Assembly (NCBI GenBank): GCA_026785815.1
Contig: JAJAZH010000034.1
Location: 1-6,172, forward strand
DNA: 6,172 nt
Direction of reading: 5' to 3'
From: Ramlibacter sp.
GTDB taxonomy: Bacteria > Pseudomonadota > Gammaproteobacteria > Burkholderiales > Burkholderiaceae_C
The notes under the pieces are model-generated. The model did no database searches. It was not told the origin of the DNA and saw only the letters and a program-made list of their open reading frames with translations. The position numbers and the translations under genes were made by a program. Below are positions 1 through 5,601 of this stretch, piece by piece (the first letter of the stretch is position 1; every line of letters begins with the position of its first letter).

Positions 1-56
1 ATCATGCTGCCCTCGGGGACCCCGACCTTGCGGCCGTCGAGTTCGATTTCAATCAT
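1..56 (-). CDS. nuoG: NADH-quinone oxidoreductase subunit NuoG, N-terminal fragment
   Basis: Only the first 18 codons are in the window; the gene runs off the left edge. The visible start reads MIEIELDGRKVGVPEGSM, the usual beginning of the ferredoxin-like [2Fe-2S] domain of NuoG, the large Fe-S subunit of the NADH-oxidising arm of complex I. The ATG at 56 lies 4 bases after the nuoF stop, and a GGAG inside the end of nuoF could serve as ribosome binding site with a rather long spacer of about 11 bases. Position right after nuoF is where nuoG always sits in betaproteobacterial nuo operons. The Fe-S cysteines are not yet reached, so identification rests on the N-terminal match and on gene order. 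Confidence 0.9.
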   Translation of the reverse strand, partial: MIEIELDGRKVGVPEGSM

Positions 57-60
57 GAGG

Positions 61-1488
61 TCAGGAGCTCCGCGCTGCATTGGCCACCGCGCTCGCCGGG
101 AAGGCGGGGGCAACGGCGCTCTGGCCGGCTTGGGCCTGGTTGATCAGGGCCTCGAATTCCGGACGGAAGTGCTTGATCATGGCGCGCACCGGCATCGCCG
201 CCGCGTCGCCGAGCGCGCAGATGGTGCGGCCCTGGATGTTGTCGGCCACCGAGTTGAGCAGCGCCATGTCGCTGGGCTTGCCGTGGCCGTTGTGGATGCG
301 GTCGACGACGCGCCAGAGCCAGCCCGTGCCTTCGCGGCAGGGCGTGCACTGGCCGCAGGACTCGTGCATGTAGAAGTACGAGAGCCGCTTGAGCGACTCC
401 ACCATGTCGCGCGAGTCGTCCATCACGATCACGGCGCCCGAGCCCAGCATCGAGCCGGCCTTGGCGATGGAGTCATAGTCCATCGTGCACTCCATCATGA
501 TGTGCGCCGGCAGCACCGGCGACGAGGAGCCGCCCGGGATCACGGCCTTGAGCGTGCGGCCCTTGCGGACCCCGCCGGCCAGTTCCAGCAGCTTGCTGAA
601 CGGCGTGCCGAGCGGAATCTCGTAGTTGCCGGGCCACTCGACGTCGCCCGAGACCGAATAGATCTTGGTGCCGCCGTTGTTCGGCTTGCCGACTTCGAGG
701 AACGCCCGGCCGCCGTTGCGGATGATCCAGGGCACCGCGGCGAAGGTTTCGGTGTTGTTGATCGTGGTCGGCTTGCCGTACAGGCCGAAACTGGCCGGGA
801 ACGGCGGCTTGAAGCGCGGCTGGCCCTTCTTGCCTTCCAGCGATTCGAGCAGCGCGGTCTCCTCGCCGCAGATGTAGGCGCCGAAACCGTGCGCCGCATG
901 CAGCTGGAACGAGAAGCCCGAGCCGAGAATTTTGTCGCCAAGGTAGCCGGCCGCCCGCGCCTCTTCCAGCGCTTCCTCGAAACGCTGGTAGGTCGCGAAG
1001 ATCTCGCCGTGGATGTAGTTGTAGCCGACGGTAATGCCCATCGCATAGGCCGCGATGATCATGCCCTCGATCACCTGGTGCGGGTTGTACTGCAGCAGGT
1101 CGCGGTCCTTGCAGGTGCCCGGCTCGCCTTCGTCCGAATTGCAGACCAGGTACTTCTGGCCGGGAAACTGGCGCGGCATGAAGCTCCACTTGAGGCCGGT
1201 CGGAAAGCCCGCGCCGCCGCGACCGCGCAACGCCGACTCCTTGACGGTGGCGATCACCTGGTCCTGGGTCAGGCCCGCGACGCCTGTGTCGCTTGCATTC
1301 CCGCCGGCGTCGTTCACGCTCGTGAGAATCTTTTTCAGGGCCTGGTAGCCGTCGCGCGCTTCGTAATCCTTCAGGCGCCAGTTGGTGCCGTCCAGGCCGG
1401 CGTAGATCTGCGGGCTGATATGGCGGCCGTGGAAGCAGGTCTGGACCCCGGTGGCCTGGAACTGCGAAAGCACCTGGGAAGCGTTCAT
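61..1488 (-). CDS. nuoF: NADH-quinone oxidoreductase subunit NuoF (NADH/FMN-binding, 51 kDa type)
   Basis: Entry point of complex I: binds NADH, passes a hydride to FMN and electrons on to cluster N3. The 475-residue product shows the glycine-rich NADH/FMN site GRGGAGFPTG (residues 89-98), the FMN-contact stretch NSDEGEPGT (117-125), GAYICGEETAL (203-213), and the [4Fe-4S] N3 ligands C378, C381 and C384 in ESCGQCTPCREGTG plus C424 in TICALGD. The ATG at 1488 overlaps the nuoE stop as ATGA and is preceded by a strong AAAGGAG (1496-1502) at 7 bases, so the start is well supported and translation is probably coupled to nuoE. The protein is longer than the roughly 440-residue family norm: there is a Gly/Ala/Asn-rich insertion near residues 57-71 and an Ala-rich tail after about residue 450. 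It acts at the cytoplasmic tip of the peripheral arm, paired with NuoE. Confidence 0.98.
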   Translation of the reverse strand: MNASQVLSQFQATGVQTCFHGRHISPQIYAGLDGTNWRLKDYEARDGYQALKKILTSVNDAGGNASDTGVAGLTQDQVIATVKESALRGRGGAGFPTGLKWSFMPRQFPGQKYLVCNSDEGEPGTCKDRDLLQYNPHQVIEGMIIAAYAMGITVGYNYIHGEIFATYQRFEEALEEARAAGYLGDKILGSGFSFQLHAAHGFGAYICGEETALLESLEGKKGQPRFKPPFPASFGLYGKPTTINNTETFAAVPWIIRNGGRAFLEVGKPNNGGTKIYSVSGDVEWPGNYEIPLGTPFSKLLELAGGVRKGRTLKAVIPGGSSSPVLPAHIMMECTMDYDSIAKAGSMLGSGAVIVMDDSRDMVESLKRLSYFYMHESCGQCTPCREGTGWLWRVVDRIHNGHGKPSDMALLNSVADNIQGRTICALGDAAAMPVRAMIKHFRPEFEALINQAQAGQSAVAPAFPASAVANAARSS

Positions 1489-1979
1489 TCAGACGCTCCT
1501 TTCAGACCGTCGACCAGCTGGTCGAGTTTGTCGTTGCTCATGAAACTGCACATGGTGAGGTCGTTGACCAGCAGCACCGGCGAGTCGGCGCAGGCGCCCA
1601 GGCACTCGCTTTGCTGCAGGGTGAACAGGCCGTCGGCGGTGGTCTCGCCCATCTTGATGCCCAGCCGCTGCTCCAGGTGGTGCAGCGCCTTGGCGCCGTC
1701 CCGCAACTGGCACGGCAGGTTGGTGCAGACGTTGAACTTGAAGCGGCCGACCGGCTGCTGGTTGTACATGTTGTAGAAGGTCGTGACCTCGTGCACCGCG
1801 ATCGGCGGCATGCCGAGGTAATCGGCGACCAGCTTCTCGGCCGCGGCGCTGACCCAGCCCGACTCGGCCTGGACGATGGCCAGGCACGCCATCACGGCGG
1901 ATTGCTTCTGCTCGGCCGGGAACTTGGCGACTTCGCGGTCGAAGCGTTCACGGGTCGATGGGGAGAGTTGGTCAGCCAT
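1485..1979 (-). CDS. nuoE: NADH-quinone oxidoreductase subunit NuoE (24 kDa type, [2Fe-2S])
   Basis: Small Fe-S subunit of the NADH dehydrogenase module; carries the off-path [2Fe-2S] cluster N1a next to the FMN of NuoF. With the start at 1979 the product has 164 residues and begins MADQLSPSTRERF. It shows the thioredoxin-like ligand pattern of the family: C85 and C90 in NVCTNLPC, then C126 and C130 in SECLGAC. The conserved segment HEVTTFYNMYNQQPVG precedes them. A second in-frame ATG at 1991 would add MRTA; I prefer 1979 because a partial Shine-Dalgarno GAGA lies 6 bases upstream of it and the region before 1991 is GC-rich hairpin without such a site. The 3' end overlaps nuoF by four bases. 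Unlike its neighbours, the gene is separated from nuoD by 129 bases of structured DNA. Confidence 0.97.
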   Translation of the reverse strand: MADQLSPSTRERFDREVAKFPAEQKQSAVMACLAIVQAESGWVSAAAEKLVADYLGMPPIAVHEVTTFYNMYNQQPVGRFKFNVCTNLPCQLRDGAKALHHLEQRLGIKMGETTADGLFTLQQSECLGACADSPVLLVNDLTMCSFMSNDKLDQLVDGLKGASE

Positions 1980-1992
1980 AGCAGTTCTCATC

Positions 1993-2090
1993 GGCCGCGG
2001 CGAAGCCTGCGGCCTGTTCAGGAGCCACCGCGGATCCGGCTCTGCCGGTCCGCTGGTGGCGCCCCCTTGAGGGGGGAGCGCCGCAGGCGC
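1993..2090. repeat. Cluster of adjacent GC-rich stem-loops between nuoD and nuoE (probable intergenic repeat)
   Basis: The 129-base gap between nuoD and nuoE is packed with inverted repeats, seen directly on the plus strand. (a) 1993-2014: GGCCGC-GGC, loop GAA, GCC-GCGGCC with one bulged T at 2008. (b) 2024-2060: a 16-bp stem, arms 2024-2040 and 2044-2060, loop TCT, with single bulges at 2035 and 2054. (c) 2062-2075: CCCCC, loop TTGA, GGGGG. (d) 2078-2090: GCGCC, loop GCA, GGCGC. No T-run follows any of them on the minus strand, so they do not look like an intrinsic terminator. The string CCCCCTTGAGGGGG and its flanks resemble GC-rich intergenic repeats I recall from Comamonadaceae genomes; multicopy status cannot be shown from one window. 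Possible roles are mRNA stabilisation or tuning of NuoE expression. Confidence 0.6.
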
Positions 2091-2108
2091 ATCGGGGGTG
2101 GGCCATGA

Positions 2109-3374
2109 TCATCGATCGATTTCTCCGAACACGATGTCCATGGTGCCGATTACGGCGACGGCATCGGCGATCATGTGGCCGCGCGACATTTCGTCCATCG
2201 CCGCCAGGTGCGCGAAGCCCGGCGGCCGGATCTTCAGGCGGTACGGCTTGTTGGCGCCGTCGCTGACGATGTAGATGCCGAACTCGCCCTTGGGATGCTC
2301 GACGGCGGCATAGGCCTCGCCCTCGGGCACGCGGAAGCCTTCGCTGAACAGCTTGAAGTGGTGGATCAGCTCTTCCATGTTGGTCTTCATCGACTCACGG
2401 TCCGGCGCGGCAACCTTGTGGTTGTCGGTGATGACCGGCCCGGCGCCTTTTGCCGAGTCTTCGCGCAGCCACTTTACGCACTGCTGGATGATCCGGTTGG
2501 ACTGGCGCATCTCCTCGATCCGCACCAGGTAGCGGTCGTAGCAGTCGCCGGTGCGGCCGACCGGAATGTCGAACTCCATGTGCTGGTAGACCTCGTACGG
2601 CTGCTTCTTGCGCAGGTCCCACTCGATGCCCGAGCCGCGCAGCATCGGGCCGGTGAAGCCGAGGTTGAGCGCCCGCTCGGGTGTGACCACGCCGATGCCG
2701 ACGGTGCGCTGCTTCCAGATCCGGTTGTCGGTGAGCAGCGTCTCGTACTCGTCGACATAGCCCGGAAAACGCTTGGTGAAGTCCTCGATGAAGTCGAGCA
2801 GCGTGCCGCTGCGGTTGTCGTTCAACCGGTCGATCGCGCGCTGGTTCTTGACCTTGCTCACCTTGTACTGGGGCATGGTGTCGGGCAGGTCGCGGTAGAC
2901 GCCGCCCGGACGGAAATAGGCCGCGTGCATGCGCGCGCCCGACACCGCTTCGTACATGTCGAACAGGTCCTCGCGCTCGCGGAAGCAGTAGATCAGGATG
3001 TTCATCGCGCCGCAGTCGAGCCCGTGCGCGCCCAGCCACAGCAGGTGGTTGAGCAGGCGCGTGATCTCGGAGAACATGACGCGGATGTACTGGGCGCGCA
3101 GCGGCACCTCCAGCTCCATCAGCTTCTCGATCGCCAGGCAGTAGGCGTGCTCGTTGCACATCATCGAGACGTAGTCCAGCCGGTCCATGTAGGGCAGCGA
3201 CTGGATGTAGGTCTTGGTCTCGATCAGCTTCTCGGTGGCGCGGTGCAGCAGGCCGATGTGCGGATCGGCGCGCTGGATCACTTCGCCGTCCAGCTCCAGC
3301 ACCAGCCGCAGCACGCCGTGCGCGGCCGGGTGCTGGGGCCCGAAGTTCAGGGTGTAGTTCTTGATTTCAGCCAT
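2109..3374 (-). CDS. nuoD: NADH-quinone oxidoreductase subunit NuoD (49 kDa type, quinone site)
   Basis: Subunit of the connecting module of complex I; with NuoB it forms the quinone-reduction pocket near cluster N2, on the cytoplasmic side just above the membrane. The 421-residue product has the family N-terminus ending in FGPQHPAAHGVLR, whose H15 and H19 lie in the loop of the quinone pocket, and MDRLDYVSM, whose Y68 corresponds by motif to the quinone-contacting tyrosine. Further family stretches are RPGGVYRDLPD (155-165), GPMLRGSGIEWDLR (242-255) and the C-terminal GTMDIVFGEIDR. The length fits the stand-alone form, not the NuoCD fusion of enterobacteria. The ATG at 3374 is 12 bases after the nuoC stop and lacks a clear Shine-Dalgarno at normal distance, which suggests translation coupled to nuoC. 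It is followed by the unusual 129-base structured gap before nuoE. Confidence 0.98.
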   Translation of the reverse strand: MAEIKNYTLNFGPQHPAAHGVLRLVLELDGEVIQRADPHIGLLHRATEKLIETKTYIQSLPYMDRLDYVSMMCNEHAYCLAIEKLMELEVPLRAQYIRVMFSEITRLLNHLLWLGAHGLDCGAMNILIYCFREREDLFDMYEAVSGARMHAAYFRPGGVYRDLPDTMPQYKVSKVKNQRAIDRLNDNRSGTLLDFIEDFTKRFPGYVDEYETLLTDNRIWKQRTVGIGVVTPERALNLGFTGPMLRGSGIEWDLRKKQPYEVYQHMEFDIPVGRTGDCYDRYLVRIEEMRQSNRIIQQCVKWLREDSAKGAGPVITDNHKVAAPDRESMKTNMEELIHHFKLFSEGFRVPEGEAYAAVEHPKGEFGIYIVSDGANKPYRLKIRPPGFAHLAAMDEMSRGHMIADAVAVIGTMDIVFGEIDR

Positions 3375-3386
3375 GACCGCGCGGGC

Positions 3387-4004
3387 TTACCGCCGCTCCC
3401 CGTAGTTCTCTTCGCGGATGATCCGGGGCGTGATCTCGCGCGGCTCGATCGACACCGGCTGGTAGATCACCCGCTGGCGCTCGGCGTCGTAGATCATCTC
3501 GGTGTGGCCCGACACCGGGAAGTCCTTGCGGAACGGATGGCCGATGAAGCCGTAGTCGGTCAGGATCCGGCGCAGGTCGTCATGGCCCTCGAAGACGATG
3601 CCGTACAGGTCGAACGCCTCGCGCTCGAACCAGTTGGCGGAGCTCCACACGCCGTTGATCGAATCGACCACCGGCAGGTCATCGTCGGGGGCGAAGACCT
3701 TCAGCCGCAGACGCTGGTTCAGACTGACCGAGAGCAGGTGCGACACGACGCAGTAACGCGGGCCGTCCCAGCCACCCTCGCGGTAGTCGGAATAGTCGAC
3801 GCCGCACAGGTCGATCAGCTGCTCGAACTGGCAGCCGGGCGCGTCGCGCAGCAGCGTTGCGACCCGCACGTAGTCAGCCGGCGTGACCGCCACGGAGATC
3901 TCGCCGAGCTTGAGCTCCACGCTCTTCGCCAGCGCGCCGAGCGTGGCCTGGACATGGGCGCTGAGAGCCTGCGGGTCGACCGCGAACGGTGTGTTGGTCT
4001 GCAT
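3387..4004 (-). CDS. nuoC: NADH-quinone oxidoreductase subunit NuoC (30 kDa type)
   Basis: Peripheral-arm subunit of complex I with no cofactor of its own, which packs against NuoD and NuoB in the connecting module. The 205-residue product carries the family signature NWFEREAFDLYGI (124-136) followed by HDDLRRILTDYGFIGHPFRKDF (141-162 region), which are the most conserved parts of the 30 kDa family. The N-terminal 30 residues are variable, and the C-terminal tail ends PRIIREENYGERR. The ATG at 4004 lies 6 bases after the nuoB stop and has no recognisable Shine-Dalgarno, so translation likely depends on ribosomes finishing nuoB. It is a separate gene from nuoD, as in most non-enterobacterial proteobacteria. 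Confidence 0.97.
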   Translation of the reverse strand: MQTNTPFAVDPQALSAHVQATLGALAKSVELKLGEISVAVTPADYVRVATLLRDAPGCQFEQLIDLCGVDYSDYREGGWDGPRYCVVSHLLSVSLNQRLRLKVFAPDDDLPVVDSINGVWSSANWFEREAFDLYGIVFEGHDDLRRILTDYGFIGHPFRKDFPVSGHTEMIYDAERQRVIYQPVSIEPREITPRIIREENYGERR

Positions 4005-4010
4005 GTCGCG

Positions 4011-4490
<480 letters not shown>

Positions 4491-4523
4491 TGAGTCCAGT
4501 CCTTGCGGGTGCCGCGGTGGAAA

Positions 4524-4895
4524 TCATTCCCAGTCGAGCGCGCCCTTTTTCCACTCGTAGACGAAGCCGACCACCAGGATCGCCAGGAAAACCATCATGG
4601 CCCAGAAGCCCACCGCGCCGATTTCCTTGAGCGCGACGGCCCACGGAAACAGGAACGCGATCTCCAGGTCGAACAGGATGAACAGGATGGCGACCAGGTA
4701 GTAGCGCACGTCGAATTTCATGCGGGCGTTGTCGAAGGCCTCGAAGCCGCATTCGTAAGGGGAATTCTTGGCGGCGTCGGGCTTGTGGAAGCCGGCCGCG
4801 CTGCTCAGCACATGGCCCAGCACTTGCGGCACCACGCCGACACCGACACCGACCAGGATGAACAGGAGGACGGGCAGGTACTGGTCGAGGTTCAT
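4524..4895 (-). CDS. nuoA: NADH-quinone oxidoreductase subunit NuoA (membrane subunit)
   Basis: Small membrane subunit at the junction of the peripheral and membrane arms of complex I. The 123-residue product has three predicted membrane segments: about residues 6-27, 63-85 and 93-113. Between the first two lies the conserved loop SPYECGFEAFD (45-55) with C49, part of the flexible region near the quinone entry. The second segment carries the acidic pair D76 and E78 in LFDLEIAFLFPWA, which matches the pair known as important in the E. coli subunit. The start at 4895 gives the usual N-terminus MNLDQYLPVLLF; the Shine-Dalgarno is weak. The gene begins 62 bases after the tRNA, so its message is probably released from a tRNA-containing transcript or read through from upstream. 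Confidence 0.97.
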   Translation of the reverse strand: MNLDQYLPVLLFILVGVGVGVVPQVLGHVLSSAAGFHKPDAAKNSPYECGFEAFDNARMKFDVRYYLVAILFILFDLEIAFLFPWAVALKEIGAVGFWAMMVFLAILVVGFVYEWKKGALDWE

Positions 4896-4919
4896 CTTCG
4901 GGCTCTGATCACCGCTTCA

Positions 4920-4954
4920 GGCCGCCGGTCGGAAAGACCTGGGGCCGCTTTTTT
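4920..4954 (+). terminator. Possible intrinsic terminator on the plus strand; leader hairpin of nuoA on the minus strand
   Basis: On the plus strand a 10-bp stem in three blocks (GGCC, CC, GGTC pairing with GACC, GG, GGCC), with single bulges at 4924 and 4940 and loop GGAAA (4931-4935), is followed after two bases by TTTTTT (4949-4954). This is the form of a Rho-independent terminator, but no plus-strand gene lies upstream of it, so it could only end antisense transcripts. Read on the minus strand the same bases form a hairpin about 11 bases after the tRNA 3' end and before the nuoA start. The structure is visible; either function is inference. Confidence 0.35.
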
Positions 4955-4957
4955 GTA

Positions 4958-5042
4958 TGGTGCCGTCGGCGAGACTCGAACTCGCACAGCTTTCGCCACT
5001 ACCCCCTCAAGATAGCGTGTCTACCAATTTCACCACGACGGC
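4958..5042 (-). tRNA. tRNA-Leu (anticodon GAG)
   Basis: 85 bases including an encoded CCA (4958-4960). The acceptor stem is GCCGTCG paired with CGACGGC, followed by discriminator A. The D-arm region contains AATTGGTAGACACGC. The anticodon stem CTATC/GGTAG encloses the loop TTGAGGG, giving anticodon GAG, which reads the leucine codons CUC and CUU. A class II variable arm (TGGC, GAAA, GCTGT) confirms a leucine-type tRNA, and the T-arm is GCGAG-TTCGAGT-CTCGC. It sits between secG and nuoA on the same strand, an arrangement regular in betaproteobacteria, so it may be co-transcribed with either and must be cut out by the tRNA-processing nucleases. Confidence 0.97.
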
Positions 5043-5107
5043 GGTTGTTTACGGCCCGGAACAGGCAAGAGGTCACTGCAAGCAGCTGGCTATCCGGGAA
5101 GCCTTGA

Positions 5108-5113
5108 ATTTTA
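5108..5113 (-). promoter_or_regulatory. Weak candidate -10 box upstream of the tRNA/nuo genes
   Basis: The 117-base gap between secG and the tRNA (5043-5159) holds no ORF. Its only AT-rich stretch contains TAAAAT on the minus strand, one mismatch from TATAAT, about 65 bases before the tRNA 5' end. There is no good -35 hexamer at 16-18 bases; TTGCGA (5126-5131) lies only 12 bases away, too close. A short C4/G4 hairpin (about 5136-5148) near the secG end has no T-run. A promoter here for the tRNA and nuo genes is plausible but poorly supported. Confidence 0.2.
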
Positions 5114-5159
5114 CCCCGAAACAAGTCGCAAGCTCCCCCGCACAGGGGCAATGCCGCGC

Positions 5160-5576
5160 TCACTTGGTGGGAATCTGGGCAGCGCCGGAAGCCGCAATCG
5201 CCGGCGGCAAAGTCACGCCGCTGGCCGCGATTGCCGGCGCGGTGGTTCCGGGGATCGTGGCCGCGCCCGAGGCCGCCGGCAATGCTGCCGGTGCGGCGGC
5301 GCCGGCCCGGTCGAGCACGCTGCCCGAGTCGACCGGGCGCAGGTTGCCGAAGTACGCCAGCGCCAGGGTGCAGACGAAGAACACCGCGGCCAGCACCGCC
5401 GTCGTGCGTGACAGGAAGTTGGCGCTGCCGCTGGCGCCGAACAGGCTGCCGGAACCGCCGCTGCCGAAAGCCGCGCCCATGTCGGCGCCTTTGCCGTGCT
5501 GGATCAGGATCAGCCCGATCATGACCAGCGCCGTGAGCATCTGCACGGCCAGCACGATGGTGAGAAACGCATTCAT
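5160..5576 (-). CDS. secG: Preprotein translocase subunit SecG
   Basis: Small membrane subunit of the SecYEG channel that helps SecA-driven export of proteins across the inner membrane. The 138-residue product has two membrane segments (about residues 3-26 and 55-78) joined by the typical Gly/Ser/Phe-rich loop GADMGAAFGSGGSGSLFG (30-47) and followed by ANFLSRTTA, the best conserved family motif. After about residue 85 the protein becomes a low-complexity Ala/Pro/Gly/Ser/Thr tail, which makes it longer than the 110-residue E. coli protein. The tail includes PAIAASG twice (residues 114-120 and 125-131). The ATG at 5576 has a strong AGGAG (5584-5588) at 7 bases. It follows tpiA after 25 bases and is likely co-transcribed with it. 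No clear terminator follows. Confidence 0.95.
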   Translation of the reverse strand: MNAFLTIVLAVQMLTALVMIGLILIQHGKGADMGAAFGSGGSGSLFGASGSANFLSRTTAVLAAVFFVCTLALAYFGNLRPVDSGSVLDRAGAAAPAALPAASGAATIPGTTAPAIAASGVTLPPAIAASGAAQIPTK

Positions 5577-5601
5577 TCGATAACTCCTGTTTTTGGTTCT
5601 G

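Noticed and set aside
4..1776. A 590-codon open frame on the plus strand
   Set aside because: It lies antisense to nuoF and nuoE, both with full conserved motifs. Its product is Arg/Ala/Val/His-rich with no recognisable domain, as expected for the complement of GC-rich coding DNA.
1993..2090. The nuoD-nuoE hairpins as an intrinsic terminator or a CRISPR-like array
   Set aside because: No T-run follows the stems on the transcribed strand, and termination here would silence nuoE and nuoF. The stems differ in sequence and length, with no regular direct repeats and spacers.
2109..2120. The GATC/ATCGAT-rich run at the nuoD stop as an operator
   Set aside because: It is a short palindromic run formed by the last codons (Ile-Asp-Arg-stop) and is too short to support a binding site.
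4957..5583. A 208-codon plus-strand frame across the tRNA and secG
   Set aside because: It reads through the complement of a clear tRNA and of secG. The Ala/Pro-rich product is a by-product of the low-complexity SecG tail.
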